A stretch of 64,000 bases of DNA from Flavivirga spongiicola (GCF_030540825.1 NZ_JAUOEO010000002.1:496001-560000), one strand, 5' to 3'. Counted from the stretch's first letter, positions 34,123 through 45,034 are shown. Notes: generated by a model not told the origin, from the letters alone. Made by a program: numbers and translations.

Positions 34123-36606
34123 TTATAGGAAACCTCCACTTCCAGACTTTTCATTTTTATCACGACGCTTACGAGATTTTGCACGGTATTTTCCACCGCC
34201 AAATCGATAAGATAAACCAGCGGATACTGTATGACTTTCCCAGTTAAAGAAAATGTCTTGTTGATAAGGCTTGGAGCCTTCTCCAGAAAAGTGCATGGTA
34301 TTAAATACATCGTTAAAATTTAAATTAAATGAGCCTTTTCCTTGAGCAAAACTCACTCGGGCACCAAGGTTCACAAAATACATAGGGTCTATGTCAAACT
34401 GTATGGTTTTATTTTGCCCTCTATAAAAGCCAAAAGCTGTTAAGCTTATTTTTTTGCTAACCTTAAAATTGTTAAACATTTTAAAATTCCAAGCGACGTT
34501 ATCAACTTCTTCAATCTCAGTTACAATATTATCTGGGGTTGCAGTTTCAATAGGAGCATTTAGTCTTTCTGCAATTCCTTTTTGGGTTTGAGAATAAAAA
34601 TCAAAGCTACCATTTATGCTCCACCATTTTGTAGGGCGATAGTTTGATGATACTTCTACGCCATAAGCAGAAGTGTCGTCAAAGTTGTCGTGAGTTAAAA
34701 TAATTCTACCAGAAGTAACATCACTATCGTCAATAAATAAAGCTCGGTTAATTTCATCGGAAATAGCACGGTAAAATACGCCTGCAGTAATGCTCCCTTT
34801 ACGATCTTTTAAATTTCTTGTATAATTTAATTCTAAAGAATTTGTAAACTGAGGTTCTAAAAATTGATTACCAAATGAAGAAACAAGTGGTGTGCTCCAC
34901 TCCTTAATAGGGTTAACCTGGCCTATACCTGGGCGGTCTACACGACGGCTATAACTCAATTGATATGAATTCTTATCTGAAGGCGTGTAAGTAAAAAAGG
35001 CGGAAGGGTATAATTCAAAATAATCATTATTAAACGCTTCAGGCGTTGTTATATTAGAAACGACACCTGTTCGTAACGCTAAGGCATCTACATTAACACT
35101 TTCTGCACGTACCCCCACTTGGTAAGTCCATTTATCAAACTTTTTGCTAAACGTGGCATAGGCTGAATAAATATCTCTTGTGTAATCAAATACAGTACTT
35201 GGTGTTGGCCCCAAAGTACCAGAATTATTAAACGATTCTCCGGTTGAAGCAAAATCAATATCAGTGTTAAATAATCTAGCTTGAAGCCCAAGTTCTAACT
35301 TTGAAGTATCAGATAATGGATTTACATAATCCAAATTTACAGTAGTACTGACCCTGTCTGTTTCATTAAAGTCCTGGTAATTGGGCTGATTTCCTAAAAA
35401 GATCATATAATCAATGGGATTTTCTCCGTCATAGATATTGTGATCGACTTCTAACTCTATATTATGTCCTTCTTTTTTAAAGTCTAATTTATAATCTAAA
35501 TTATATTGAGATGTATTATTTTTATCATTTCCGATAAGACTTTGACTTTGGTTAAAAGCATTATCATCGTTAAAGATAGCTTGAGTATTGCTTGTAGTAA
35601 TGTTCTTGGCAACATTTTGATTTGTGAATAAAGAAATCGTGTTTTTGTCATTGATATAAACATCAATGCCAACTTTAAATAAATGTAATTTATTATTTGT
35701 TAAGAACTCAAAAAACTGCTCTGAATTGTTTTCAGGTCTAAAGACATGGCCGTTGTTGGCCCCTTTAGCAATATTATTACTGTAATTAGTAAATATATTA
35801 AACTTACCTGTACGATAATTTAAATTGATGGCACTATTAAATTTTGCTTCTTCTTCATGAGATAATGTTGTGCTTATGTTACCATTAAAGCCAACCATCG
35901 TGTTTTTATGTAAAACGATATTGATAATACCGCTCATACCTTCAGGGTTATACTTTGCAGAAGGATTTGTAATTAATTCTATGGATTTTATGGCTGTAGA
36001 TGGAATTTGTTTTAATAATTGAGCTGTTGGGATATTAGATAATTTGCCATCGACCATAACCCTAACGTTTTGGTTTCCTCTAAGACTAACATCTCCAGTT
36101 TGAGCATCAACACTTACAGATGGAAGACCAACCATTAATTCTGAAGCAGTTCCAGTGGCAGCTAAATCTTTCCCAATGGTTATTACTTTCCTGTCTACCT
36201 TTTGTTGAATAGAAGAGACTTCTGCTACAACAGTAATGGCATCTAAGCCTTCTGCTTCCTCTTCCAGTAAGATGTTACCTAAATTTACTCTGTAGTTACC
36301 TTTACCTATAGTAACTTCTTTGTTGAATGTTTTGTATCCTATATATTGAATACTTACAATAACATCGCCTTCTACGACTTTTTCAATTTTAAACGTACCG
36401 TCATCCAAAGAGATGCCTCCAGTTTGGATTTTACCTTTGGTGTTTTTAATAATGATGTTGACGTAAGGTAAGGGTTGGTTTAGTTTCGCGTCTAATACCT
36501 TTCCGATTATGGTACCGGTTTTATCGGCATTTTTTTCGGGGTCTGTTGTATATGCATGTGTAGATATTGTAAACAATAAAACGCATACTAAAAATAGCTT
36601 GTACAT
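34123..36606 (-). CDS. Outer-membrane TonB-type receptor (CarboxypepD_reg-like, plug, OMP_b-brl_3)
   Basis: An 827-residue protein. Signal peptide (MYKLFLVCVLLFTISTHAYT), then a carboxypeptidase-regulatory-like beta domain (about 30-120), a plug domain (about 130-230, with PSAKYNPEGMSGIINIVLHK) and a 22-strand-type barrel to the C-terminus. It lacks a SusD partner gene nearby, so a role in peptide, metal or small-molecule uptake is more likely than glycan uptake. Monocistronic with its own terminator. Confidence 0.9.
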   Translation of the reverse strand: MYKLFLVCVLLFTISTHAYTTDPEKNADKTGTIIGKVLDAKLNQPLPYVNIIIKNTKGKIQTGGISLDDGTFKIEKVVEGDVIVSIQYIGYKTFNKEVTIGKGNYRVNLGNILLEEEAEGLDAITVVAEVSSIQQKVDRKVITIGKDLAATGTASELMVGLPSVSVDAQTGDVSLRGNQNVRVMVDGKLSNIPTAQLLKQIPSTAIKSIELITNPSAKYNPEGMSGIINIVLHKNTMVGFNGNISTTLSHEEEAKFNSAINLNYRTGKFNIFTNYSNNIAKGANNGHVFRPENNSEQFFEFLTNNKLHLFKVGIDVYINDKNTISLFTNQNVAKNITTSNTQAIFNDDNAFNQSQSLIGNDKNNTSQYNLDYKLDFKKEGHNIELEVDHNIYDGENPIDYMIFLGNQPNYQDFNETDRVSTTVNLDYVNPLSDTSKLELGLQARLFNTDIDFASTGESFNNSGTLGPTPSTVFDYTRDIYSAYATFSKKFDKWTYQVGVRAESVNVDALALRTGVVSNITTPEAFNNDYFELYPSAFFTYTPSDKNSYQLSYSRRVDRPGIGQVNPIKEWSTPLVSSFGNQFLEPQFTNSLELNYTRNLKDRKGSITAGVFYRAISDEINRALFIDDSDVTSGRIILTHDNFDDTSAYGVEVSSNYRPTKWWSINGSFDFYSQTQKGIAERLNAPIETATPDNIVTEIEEVDNVAWNFKMFNNFKVSKKISLTAFGFYRGQNKTIQFDIDPMYFVNLGARVSFAQGKGSFNLNFNDVFNTMHFSGEGSKPYQQDIFFNWESHTVSAGLSYRFGGGKYRAKSRKRRDKNEKSGSGGFL

Positions 36607-36706
36607 TGTTGATTTGATTTTTTTTGATTGATGATGTCACTAATAAGTAGACGCCTTGATTCGATTTCTGTTACCATATTTTTTTATCTTAACATTTTTT
36701 TAACAT

Positions 36707-37069
36707 ATGAAAAAGAAAACACTAGTATTGGGGGCATCTTTAAAACCAAATAGGTATTCCAATTATGCTATACAAAGATTGGTTGCCAATGAGTTTGAGG
36801 TCGTTGCTTTTGGTCTGAAAAAAGGTGAAATTTCAGGAATAGTGGTTGATGATGAGTTAATGCCATATAGAAATTTGCATACAGTAACATTATACCTGAA
36901 CCCTAAGAGACAGGAAGATTATTACAATTATGTAGTCTTGCTAAAACCGGAGCGTGTTATTTTTAACCCAGGAACAGAAAACCCTAAGTTTTATAAAATT
37001 TTAAAAGAAAATAATATTCCTTTTGAAGCAGCTTGCACCTTAGTTTTGCTTGCTACGGATCAATATTAA
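36707..37069 (+). CDS. CoA-binding (Rossmann-type) protein
   Basis: A 120-residue protein with the CoA_binding-2/YccU pattern: [20 protein letters not shown] with the nucleotide loop, [24 protein letters not shown] in the middle and [19 protein letters not shown]. It is a small cytosolic protein, function unknown. Its last 30 bp overlap the convergent symporter gene. Confidence 0.88.
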   Translation: MKKKTLVLGASLKPNRYSNYAIQRLVANEFEVVAFGLKKGEISGIVVDDELMPYRNLHTVTLYLNPKRQEDYYNYVVLLKPERVIFNPGTENPKFYKILKENNIPFEAACTLVLLATDQY

Positions 37070-38503
37070 TCCCAGAAATGTTATAAAACCATTGATTATG
37101 AGAAGTTCGTAGCCAATAACATAACCTCCAATTTGCTCCGCTGGAATTTTTCCGATTAAATAGGAGAGTATTACTGATATTAATGTAACAAGCCAAACGT
37201 ATTTATCGACAACTTTAAACTTCGTAAAAATCCCAAAAGCAAACAACCCAAGTAGTGGGCCATAGGTGTAACCTGCAACTTTTAAAAGATTGTCAATAAC
37301 GTTGCTGTCTAAAATATATTTAAAAGCTACGATAACAAAAATGAGAACGATACTCATCAAAACATGGATGCGTTTTCGTAAGCCCTTTTGTTTGGATTTC
37401 TCCATTTTTTCTATCCCTAGAAAGTCTACACAAAAAGAGGTGGTTAGTGATGTTAAGGCACTATCGGCACTACTGTAAGCGGCTGCAATTAAACCTAATA
37501 AAAATACTACTGCTAATGAAATACTCAAACCTCCATTTAGTGCAATTTCTGGGAACAGTAAATCGGTTTTCACCTTGCCGTCTAACATTGGAGTTACTAT
37601 ATTAAATTTATTTGCATAAATAAATAGAAGGGCTCCTAGCAGTAAGAAAATAAAATTGACAACAACTAAAACCAAACTAAAAGAAATCATGTTTTTTTGT
37701 GCGTCTTTAAGTGTTTTACAGGTTAAGTTTTTTTGCATCATATCTTGGTCTAAACCTGTCATACAAATGGCAATAAACATCCCTCCAAGAAAGGACTTTA
37801 CAAGATGGTTTTTTGCTAAAAAAGACTCCGTAAAAAAAGTTTTATTATAGATCTTCAATTCATCAGAAGCTAAAAAATCTGAAAAACTCCAACCTAATTT
37901 GCTGGTAATTAGAATGATAGCTATAATCACTGCGGTGAGCATAAACAGGGTTTGTAAGGTGTCTGTCCAGACAATCGTTTTAATGCCGCCTTTATAAGTA
38001 TATAACCATATTAATAAGATTGAAATAGTTACAGTTCCCCAAAATGGAAATCCATAAGCATCAAAAACAAACTTTTGTAATACAATAGCAACCAGATATA
38101 ATCGAAAAGAAGCACCTAAAACTCTTGAGATAAAAAAGAAAAAAGCACCTGTTTTATAACTAACGATGCCAAAGCGACTTTCTAAATATTGATATATTGA
38201 AGTCACATTAAGCTTATAATATATAGGAAGTAGTACATAGGCTATAACAAAATACCCGGCTAAATACCCAAAAACAACCTGCATATAACTAAATTGAGAA
38301 GCTTCAACCCAACCCGGAACGGAAATAAATGTGACCCCGGAAAGTGAGGCGCCAATCATTCCAAAAGCTACAACGAACCAAGGAGATTGCCTTTTGGCCT
38401 TAAAGAAAGCTTCATTAGAATCTTCTTTGCCAGTTAAATACGATATAAGAATGAGTACGCCGAAATAAGCTGCTATAAGTAGCATGATTTGTGTTGCAGA
38501 CAT
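37040..38503 (-). CDS. Sodium:solute symporter (SSS family)
   Basis: A 487-residue protein with about thirteen membrane segments. SSS signatures are visible: [18 protein letters not shown] near the N-terminus, [17 protein letters not shown] in the middle and [20 protein letters not shown] with the sodium-site serines. The driving ion is likely Na+; the substrate is unknown. The 3' end overlaps the CoA-binding gene by 30 bp, a tail-to-tail arrangement. Confidence 0.9.
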   Translation of the reverse strand: MSATQIMLLIAAYFGVLILISYLTGKEDSNEAFFKAKRQSPWFVVAFGMIGASLSGVTFISVPGWVEASQFSYMQVVFGYLAGYFVIAYVLLPIYYKLNVTSIYQYLESRFGIVSYKTGAFFFFISRVLGASFRLYLVAIVLQKFVFDAYGFPFWGTVTISILLIWLYTYKGGIKTIVWTDTLQTLFMLTAVIIAIILITSKLGWSFSDFLASDELKIYNKTFFTESFLAKNHLVKSFLGGMFIAICMTGLDQDMMQKNLTCKTLKDAQKNMISFSLVLVVVNFIFLLLGALLFIYANKFNIVTPMLDGKVKTDLLFPEIALNGGLSISLAVVFLLGLIAAAYSSADSALTSLTTSFCVDFLGIEKMEKSKQKGLRKRIHVLMSIVLIFVIVAFKYILDSNVIDNLLKVAGYTYGPLLGLFAFGIFTKFKVVDKYVWLVTLISVILSYLIGKIPAEQIGGYVIGYELLIINGFITFLGLILIRSKQN

Positions 38504-38625
38504 TAAATAAATTTTAAATGTTGAAATTACAAATATTAAAATTCAAATTCCAAATGAAGTGCATGTAATTTAAAAGTGTGGTTGAAAATTAGTGAATTTC
38601 AGGTCTAAATAGTAAATTCGCGCAA

Positions 38626-39243
38626 ATGGAATTTTCTTCGAAACTATTAGAGCGTGCAGTAAATGAAATGTCTCAACTACCAGGTATTGGTAAGCGGACA
38701 GCTTTACGATTAGTACTGCATATGTTAAGACAGCCAAAAGAGCAAACAATGGCGCTTTCTGAGGCTTTACAGACTATGCGTAATGAAGTTAAATTCTGTA
38801 AATCGTGTCATAACATAAGTGATCAAGATCTCTGCGAAATATGTGCTAGTCCAAATAGAAATGAAAGTGTTATTTGTATTGTTGAGGATATTAAAGATGT
38901 TATGGCGATAGAGAATACAAGCTCATTTAAAGGATTATATCATGTTTTAGGAGGTAAGATATCGCCCATGGATGGTATTGGTCCGCACGACTTGAATATA
39001 GAGTCTTTGGTAAAAAAAGTTAAAGAAGGCACAATAAACGAACTTATTTTTGCGTTAAGCTCGACTATGGAGGGGGACACCACCAATTTTTATATTTATA
39101 AACAAATTCAAGAATATCAAATTTTCACATCTACCATTGCAAGAGGGATCTCTGTTGGTGATGAATTGGAATATGCTGATGAAATTACTTTGGGAAGAAG
39201 TATTGTAAATAGAATTCCATTTGAAAGTTCATTAAAGTTATGA
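38626..39243 (+). CDS. recR: Recombination protein RecR
   Basis: A 205-residue protein with N-terminal HhH region ([17 protein letters not shown]), Cys4 zinc finger ([16 protein letters not shown]), and Toprim domain ([14 protein letters not shown], then [16 protein letters not shown]). It acts with RecF/RecO in loading RecA at gaps. The glycosyltransferase gene follows 7 bp later. Confidence 0.95.
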   Translation: MEFSSKLLERAVNEMSQLPGIGKRTALRLVLHMLRQPKEQTMALSEALQTMRNEVKFCKSCHNISDQDLCEICASPNRNESVICIVEDIKDVMAIENTSSFKGLYHVLGGKISPMDGIGPHDLNIESLVKKVKEGTINELIFALSSTMEGDTTNFYIYKQIQEYQIFTSTIARGISVGDELEYADEITLGRSIVNRIPFESSLKL

Positions 39244-39250
39244 TAGTTAT

Positions 39251-40345
39251 TTGAAACTCTCAATTGTTATATTAAATTATAATGTTCGCTACTTTTTAGA
39301 ACTCTGTCTAAAAAGTGTACAAGCAGCTACCTTAGAGATTGACGCAGAAATTATTGTTGTTGATAATAATTCAGAAGATGATAGTTGTCTAATGATGAGA
39401 ACCTTATTTCCAGATATTAATCTTATAGAAAATAAAACGAATTTAGGCTTTTCTAAAGGTAATAATGTTGGTGTTTCACAAGCTAAAGGGGAATATGTTT
39501 GTATTCTAAATCCAGATACGGTAGTTGCAGAAGATACATTTGTTAAGCTTTTAAAGTTTGCAGATAAAAAAGAAAAACTAGGTATTATTGGCTGCAAATT
39601 AATTAATGGAGCAGGCATGTTTTTACCTGAAAGTAAGCGCAATACACCTTACGTGAAAGCAGCGCTTAAAAAAATGTTTGGAAACTCTAAAGATTATTAT
39701 GCAAATGACTTGCAAGAGAATGACGTGGAGAAAGTAGATATTTTGGTTGGAGCCTTTATGCTTTTAAAGCGAGACGTTTATAATATTATAGGAGGGTTTG
39801 ATGAAGATTACTTCATGTACGGTGAAGACATTGACTTATCTTATAGCGTTTTAAAAGCCGGTTACAATAACTATTATTACGGGGAGTCTAGTGTTATCCA
39901 TTTTAAAGGTGAAAGCACGTTAAAGGATAAGTTTTATGCGCGTCGTTTTTATGGCGCTATGCAAATGTTTTATAAAAAACATTTTAAAAAAAATATATTA
40001 TTTGACATGTTGGTCTGGTCTGGTATTAGGTTAGTATATGTTTTTCGGAAAATACCAACCAATCGACAGAAAAAAATCAGCCAATATATTTTTCTTTCTG
40101 ATGTAACAAATGAAAAACTGAAAAGGGTTTTACCAAAGAAAATCATTTTCAAACAGAAATTGGATACGGTTGAAAAGAAATCTGAAATTATTTTTAATGC
40201 GAATAGTTATAGCTATAAAAGCATTATCAAAATGATAGAGGATAATAAAAACAAAGCAATTACTTTTAAAATTTTACCTAAAAATTCTAATTTTGTACTA
40301 GGAAGTGATGATGCAATATCTAGAGGAGAGGTAATTAATTTATAA
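39251..40345 (+). CDS. Family 2 glycosyltransferase, TTG start
   Basis: A 364-residue protein opening with LSIVILNYNVRYFLELCLKS, with DxD-like ILNPDTVV and the acceptor-side GGFDEDYFMYGEDIDLSYSVLKAG motif. The only start that keeps this N-terminus is TTG at 39251, since no in-frame ATG exists nearby; 7 bp after recR suggests translational coupling. It probably transfers a sugar (rhamnosyl-type) to a cell-surface glycan. Confidence 0.88.
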   Translation: MKLSIVILNYNVRYFLELCLKSVQAATLEIDAEIIVVDNNSEDDSCLMMRTLFPDINLIENKTNLGFSKGNNVGVSQAKGEYVCILNPDTVVAEDTFVKLLKFADKKEKLGIIGCKLINGAGMFLPESKRNTPYVKAALKKMFGNSKDYYANDLQENDVEKVDILVGAFMLLKRDVYNIIGGFDEDYFMYGEDIDLSYSVLKAGYNNYYYGESSVIHFKGESTLKDKFYARRFYGAMQMFYKKHFKKNILFDMLVWSGIRLVYVFRKIPTNRQKKISQYIFLSDVTNEKLKRVLPKKIIFKQKLDTVEKKSEIIFNANSYSYKSIIKMIEDNKNKAITFKILPKNSNFVLGSDDAISRGEVINL

Positions 40346-40433
40346 TGGTTTTATTATAAATAATTTAAAAAAATTAATGATTTTTTATTAATTTTGCAAA
40401 CGAAATTTAAAAAATAAGCATTACGTTATTAAT

Positions 40434-41753
40434 ATGGCAAAGTTTGAGCTTAAATTACCGAAAATGGGTGAAAGTGTTGCAGAGGCAACAATAACATCTT
40501 GGTTAAAGGAGGTTGGAGATACTATTGAAATGGATGAGCCTGTTTTAGAAATAGCAACAGATAAAGTGGATAGTGAGGTGCCAAGTGAGGTAGATGGTGT
40601 TTTAGTTGAGAAGTTTTTTAATGCAGATGATGTTGTTCAAGTTGGTCAAGTTATTGCCGTTATTGAAATAGAAGGTAGTGGTGATTCCGAATCTGTTTCT
40701 TCAAGTGAAGAAGAACAGCATCAAGAAGAAGTTGTTGAACAGGTCATGGAAACTATTGCAGTAGCTAAAGAAACGGTTGAATCTATAATTTCAAACGGTG
40801 AGCGGTTTTATTCACCGCTTGTTAAAAATATAGCGAAACAAGAAGGCGTTAGCCAACAAGAACTAGATGCTATTTCTGGCAGTGGAAAAGATGGACGCGT
40901 TACTAAAAATGATATTCTTGGTTATATAGAAAACAGAGGAGGAACTAACCAAGAACCTATGACGCAGAATATCGAAACCCCTGTTGTTCAACCTATATCT
41001 GTAGAAAAACCAAAAACAACCACAGCTCCAGTAGTTTCTAATGGAGAAGATGAGATTGTAGAAATGACCAGAATGGGCAAAATTATTGCACATCATATGG
41101 TTGAATCTGTGCAAACATCGGCACATGTACAAAGTTTTATTGAAGCCGATGTTACCACAATTTGGAATTGGAGAAAGAAAGTTAAGGACGGATTTATGAA
41201 GCGTGAAGGAGAGAATTTAACCTTTACACCAATTTTTATGGAAGCCATTGCTAAAGCACTTCGTGATTTTCCGATGATGAATATCTCTCTTCAAGGGGAT
41301 ACCATTGTGAAAAAGAAAAACATCAATTTAGGTATGGCAGCAGCTTTACCTGACGGTAATTTAATTGTGCCAGTTATAAAAAATGCTGATCAACTTAATT
41401 TAGTTGGTATGACGAAGCAAGTTAATGATTTGGCAAATAGAGCGCGATTAAATAAATTAAAACCAGACGATATTCAGGGTGGTACATATACTGTAACTAA
41501 TGTTGGGACATTTGGTAGTATTATGGGGACTCCAATAATTAATCAACCACAAGTTGGTATTTTGGCACTTGGAGCTATTAGAAAGGTACCTGCAGTCATC
41601 GAAACTCCAGAAGGTGATTTTATAGGAATTCGTTATAAAATGTTCTTATCACATTCATACGACCATCGCGTTGTTAATGGTGCACTTGGAGGACAGTTTG
41701 TAAAAGCAGTAAAGGATTATCTGGAAGCTTGGGATAGTCATAGAGAAATATGA
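40434..41753 (+). CDS. 2-oxoacid dehydrogenase dihydrolipoamide acyltransferase (E2)
   Basis: A 439-residue protein: lipoyl domain with Lys44 (EIATDKVDSEVPSE), E3/E1-binding domain (FYSPLVKNIAKQEGVSQQELDAISGSGKDGRVTKNDIL), and catalytic domain ending SHSYDHRVVNGALGG with His411. Likely the branched-chain or 2-oxoglutarate type by similarity of the EMTRMGKIIAHHMV stretch. No E1 or E3 gene is adjacent. Confidence 0.9.
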   Translation: MAKFELKLPKMGESVAEATITSWLKEVGDTIEMDEPVLEIATDKVDSEVPSEVDGVLVEKFFNADDVVQVGQVIAVIEIEGSGDSESVSSSEEEQHQEEVVEQVMETIAVAKETVESIISNGERFYSPLVKNIAKQEGVSQQELDAISGSGKDGRVTKNDILGYIENRGGTNQEPMTQNIETPVVQPISVEKPKTTTAPVVSNGEDEIVEMTRMGKIIAHHMVESVQTSAHVQSFIEADVTTIWNWRKKVKDGFMKREGENLTFTPIFMEAIAKALRDFPMMNISLQGDTIVKKKNINLGMAAALPDGNLIVPVIKNADQLNLVGMTKQVNDLANRARLNKLKPDDIQGGTYTVTNVGTFGSIMGTPIINQPQVGILALGAIRKVPAVIETPEGDFIGIRYKMFLSHSYDHRVVNGALGGQFVKAVKDYLEAWDSHREI

Positions 41754-41775
41754 TTTTAAAAAACGAATGTATATA

Positions 41776-41803
41776 AAACCAACTTTAAAACAGTTGGTTT
41801 TTT
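41776..41803 (+). terminator. Terminator of the E2 gene
   Basis: AAACCAACT-TTAAAAC-AGTTGGTTT followed by a T run. Confidence 0.8.
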
Positions 41804-41854
41804 TGTTTCTACACTTTAGCAATTTAGTATCTTTACAACTTAATAATTACTCAA

Positions 41855-42631
41855 ATGCAGCTAAATCTGACTAAACCCATTTGTTTTTTTGATCTTGAGA
41901 CTACGGGAGTTAACATATCAAAAGATCGCATCGTTGAAATTTCTATTCTTAAAGTGTTCCCTAACGGAACAGAAGAAAGCAAAACGTGGCTGGTAAATCC
42001 AGAAATGACTATTCCAAAAGATGTTATTGAGATTCATGGTATTACCAATGAAAAAGTTGCAAACGAGCCAACATTTAAAGAACTCGCCAAAGAGATTTAT
42101 AACATGATTAAAGATTCAGATTTAGGTGGATTTAATTCTAATAGGTTCGATATTCCTTTATTGGCAGAGGAAATGTTGCGTGCAGATATTGATTTCGATA
42201 TGAAAAATTGTTTGGCTGTAGATGTGCAAACTATTTTTCATAAAATGGAACAACGTACTTTGAGTGCCGCATATAAATTTTATTGCGATAAAAATCTTGA
42301 CGGCGCACATAGCGCAGAAGCAGATACTAATGCTACTTACGAGGTTTTAAAAGCACAAATTGCTAAATATGATGAGGTAGAAAATAATACTAAGTTTTTA
42401 GCTGAGTTTAGTTCAAGAAAAAAGTTTGCAGACTTTGCGGGTTTTATAGCGTATAATAAAGAGGGTGTTGAATGTTTTTCTTTTGGAAAGCATAAAGGTA
42501 AACTAGTCACAGAGGTATTAGAAAAAGAACCAGGATATTTTGGGTGGTTACAAAATGCAGATTTTCCTTTATACACCAAAAAAGTACTAACAAGTATTAA
42601 GCTTAGAAGTTTAAATAATAAATTAGGGTAA
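41855..42631 (+). CDS. DnaQ-like 3'-5' exonuclease
   Basis: A 258-residue protein with DEDDh exonuclease motifs: FFDLETTGV (Exo I), GFNSNRFDIPLL (Exo II), and HSAEADTNATYEVL (Exo III). The last 60 residues (FSFGKHKGKLVTEVLEKEPGYFGWLQNADFPLYTKK) are an extra domain often seen in flavobacterial homologues. Likely proofreading or single-strand DNA/RNA trimming. Confidence 0.9.
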   Translation: MQLNLTKPICFFDLETTGVNISKDRIVEISILKVFPNGTEESKTWLVNPEMTIPKDVIEIHGITNEKVANEPTFKELAKEIYNMIKDSDLGGFNSNRFDIPLLAEEMLRADIDFDMKNCLAVDVQTIFHKMEQRTLSAAYKFYCDKNLDGAHSAEADTNATYEVLKAQIAKYDEVENNTKFLAEFSSRKKFADFAGFIAYNKEGVECFSFGKHKGKLVTEVLEKEPGYFGWLQNADFPLYTKKVLTSIKLRSLNNKLG

Positions 42632-42635
42632 TCTT

Positions 42636-42743
42636 GTCATTCCTGCGTAGGCAGGAATCCACTCTTAAAGCCAAAATTCAATAATTAAAATAAGATTCCT
42701 GCTTTAGTTTATCTTGAGCGAAGACGAAAGGCAGGAATGACAG
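42636..42743. repeat. Double GTCATTCC/GGAATCC repeat
   Basis: GTCATTCCTGCGTAGGCAGGAATCC (42636-42660) is followed by AGATTCCTGC...GCAGGAATGACAG (42693-42743). The final ATGAC supplies a false start codon to the next gene at 42737. Confidence 0.75.
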
Positions 42744-42748
42744 AAAAC

Positions 42749-43360
42749 ATGAAGCTTATTTGCATAGGTAGAAATTACACCGAACACATTAAAGAATTAG
42801 AAAACGAAAAACCAACCGATCCAGTGGTTTTTTTGAAGCCAGATACTGCAATTTTGTTGAAGAAGCAGCCTTTTTTCATTCCAGATTTTTCAGAAGATGT
42901 ACATCATGAAGTCGAAGTTTTGGTAAAAATTAATAGGGTAGGGAAGTATATTGATAGAAAGTTTGCACATAAATATTATAAAGAAATTAGCTTAGGAATT
43001 GATTTTACAGCTCGTGATTTGCAAAGCCAATTAAAAGCAAAAGGCTTGCCATGGGAAAAAGCTAAAGCTTTTGATGGCGCAGCGGTGATAGGTAGTTGGG
43101 TGAAAGTGAGTGATTTTGAGGATGTTAATAACATTAATTTCTCATTACAAAAAAACGAGAATATTGTTCAAAACGGCAATACCAGCTTCATGTTATGGAA
43201 AATTGATGAATTGATAGAATATGTGTCAAAATATTTTACTTTAAAGATAGGAGATATTATCTTTACAGGCACACCAGCAGGAGTTGGCAAAGTATTTGCA
43301 AACGATAAATTAAAAGGTTTTATAGAAGATAAAGAAATGTTTTCAATAACAGTAAAATAA
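42749..43360 (+). CDS. Fumarylacetoacetate hydrolase-family protein
   Basis: The frame opens at 42737, but that ATG is part of the upstream palindromic repeat. ATG at 42749 (MKLICIGRNYTEHIKEL) is the family start, leaving 203 residues. Metal ligands are visible in HHEVEV, and substrate motifs in GIDFTARDLQ and IIFTGTPAGVG. It hydrolyses or decarboxylates a 2-oxo acid with Mg2+. The Hpt gene follows with no gap. Confidence 0.9.
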   Translation: MKLICIGRNYTEHIKELENEKPTDPVVFLKPDTAILLKKQPFFIPDFSEDVHHEVEVLVKINRVGKYIDRKFAHKYYKEISLGIDFTARDLQSQLKAKGLPWEKAKAFDGAAVIGSWVKVSDFEDVNNINFSLQKNENIVQNGNTSFMLWKIDELIEYVSKYFTLKIGDIIFTGTPAGVGKVFANDKLKGFIEDKEMFSITVK

Positions 43361-43702
43361 ATGGAGCAACATTACAAATTATTAAGAGTGCGAGAGTTAG
43401 CTGATAATGATGAGGACTTTATTGCAACTTTAGCAGAGACTTTTTTAGAAGAAGTACCAGAAGACGCAGAACGATTAAAAAAAGCAGTGGCAGAAGGAGA
43501 TTATTTTAATGCTTACCAAGCGGCTCATAAAATGAAACCCACAGTCGATTTATTCGAATTAGGTATACTTGATACCTTAATTGAAGTTCAGGATTGGGGT
43601 AAATTCGAAAAGCGAGATTTAGATATTACATCTCAATTAGAAATTGTTATAAATGCAGTAGATCTGGCTGTTTCAGAGATAAGATCAGATTTTAACTTAT
43701 AA
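43361..43702 (+). CDS. Histidine phosphotransfer (HPt) domain protein
   Basis: A 113-residue stand-alone HPt with the phospho-acceptor His56 in AAHKMKPTVDLF. It passes phosphate between hybrid kinases and response regulators; no kinase is nearby. Its stop overlaps the CinA start as TAATG (43700-43704), so translation is coupled. Confidence 0.88.
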   Translation: MEQHYKLLRVRELADNDEDFIATLAETFLEEVPEDAERLKKAVAEGDYFNAYQAAHKMKPTVDLFELGILDTLIEVQDWGKFEKRDLDITSQLEIVINAVDLAVSEIRSDFNL

Positions 43703-44952
43703 TGCTAGCTGAAATAATTACTATTGGTGATGAGCTTCTCATTGGTCAAGTCGTAGATACCAATTCAGTATTTATTGCAAAACAACTTAATGAAATTGGC
43801 GTATCTGTTTATCAAATAACATCGGTTCAAGATGATAAATCACATATCCTAAAAGCTTTAAAAGCTGCCGAGAATAATGTAGATATTGTTATTCTTACAG
43901 GTGGTTTAGGTCCAACAAAAGATGATATTACCAAAAAAACCATTGCTGAATATTTTAATGATACTTTAGTTAGAGATGCGTCTGTTTTAAAGAATATTGA
44001 ATATATCTGGAGACATTATGTAGGGGGAACGCTTTTGCAGGTAAATAAAGACCAAGCCTTGGTGCCATCAAAAGCACAAATACTAATGAATAAATTGGGT
44101 ACAGCTCCAGGGATGTGGTTGGAAAAAGATGATAAAGTTTTTATTTCGCTGCCTGGTGTGCCTTATGAAATGAATGCATTGATTGAATACCAAGTTGTTC
44201 CTAAATTAAAGGATAAATATAATTGCCCTTTTATTTTACATAAAACATTATTAGTGTATGGTTTAGGAGAAAGTGCATTAGCTAATAGAATTGAATCTTG
44301 GGAAGATGCCTTGCCCAAACATATTAAACTAGCATATTTACCAAATTTGGGCAAAATGAGACTCCGTTTGTCAGCAAAAGGCTTTGATGAACAACAAGTT
44401 AAAGAGGATGTTCAAAAAGAGATCGATAAAGTATTACCTCTAATTAAAGATGTCTTTTTTGGTTTTGAAGATGAGGAAGGTTCGGTTGAAATAACCATTG
44501 CTAAGCACCTCACTAAAATAGGGAAAACATTGTCAATTGCCGAAAGTTGCACTGGTGGTACAGTCGCAGAGCGCTTCACTGCAAATTCTGGAGCTTCGGC
44601 TTACTTTAAAGGTGGAGTCGTAACATATTCTACAGAATCTAAGATAAATGTTTTAGATATTTCAAAAAAAGATATTGTAGTATACTCCGTGGTAAGCTCT
44701 CAAGTGGTAGAATCTATGGCACAAAATGCCTTACGCTTATTCCAATCAGATTTTGCTGTAGCAACAACAGGAAATGCAGGCCCAACAAAAGGGGATTCTG
44801 ATGCAGAAGTAGGAACAGTTTTTATAGGGATTGCTACAAAAAATGGTGTTTATTCCGAGAAATTTAACTTTGGAAATCATCGTGTAAAAGTGATAAATAA
44901 AGCGGTAAATAAAGCGTTGGAAATGTTGCTAAAAGAAATTTTTAAAAATTGA
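43702..44952 (+). CDS. cinA: CinA-family protein (damage-inducible; nicotinamide-nucleotide amidase)
   Basis: A 416-residue protein: N-terminal molybdopterin-binding-like domain (IGDELLIGQVVDTNSVFIAKQL, TGGLGPTKDD) and C-terminal deamidase domain (SIAESCTGGTVAERFTANSGAS, ATTGNAGP). The family deamidates nicotinamide mononucleotide and hydrolyses ADP-ribose. Last gene of the FAH-Hpt-CinA operon and adjacent to the L28 gene, a conserved order in Bacteroidota. Confidence 0.93.
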   Translation: MLAEIITIGDELLIGQVVDTNSVFIAKQLNEIGVSVYQITSVQDDKSHILKALKAAENNVDIVILTGGLGPTKDDITKKTIAEYFNDTLVRDASVLKNIEYIWRHYVGGTLLQVNKDQALVPSKAQILMNKLGTAPGMWLEKDDKVFISLPGVPYEMNALIEYQVVPKLKDKYNCPFILHKTLLVYGLGESALANRIESWEDALPKHIKLAYLPNLGKMRLRLSAKGFDEQQVKEDVQKEIDKVLPLIKDVFFGFEDEEGSVEITIAKHLTKIGKTLSIAESCTGGTVAERFTANSGASAYFKGGVVTYSTESKINVLDISKKDIVVYSVVSSQVVESMAQNALRLFQSDFAVATTGNAGPTKGDSDAEVGTVFIGIATKNGVYSEKFNFGNHRVKVINKAVNKALEMLLKEIFKN

Positions 44953-44963
44953 TTAGAATTAGG

Positions 44964-44993
44964 TTGCTGTAAATTAAAGAATTTGTATATTTG
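44964..44993 (+). promoter_or_regulatory. Promoter of the L28-L33 operon
   Basis: TTG at 44964-44966 and TATATTTG at 44986-44993 are spaced 19 bp apart, a textbook Bacteroidota promoter about 40 bp before the L28 start. Confidence 0.7.
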
Positions 44994-45034
44994 CACCTCG
45001 ATTTTAAGCAACAAAAAAATTAAAGTTATATATC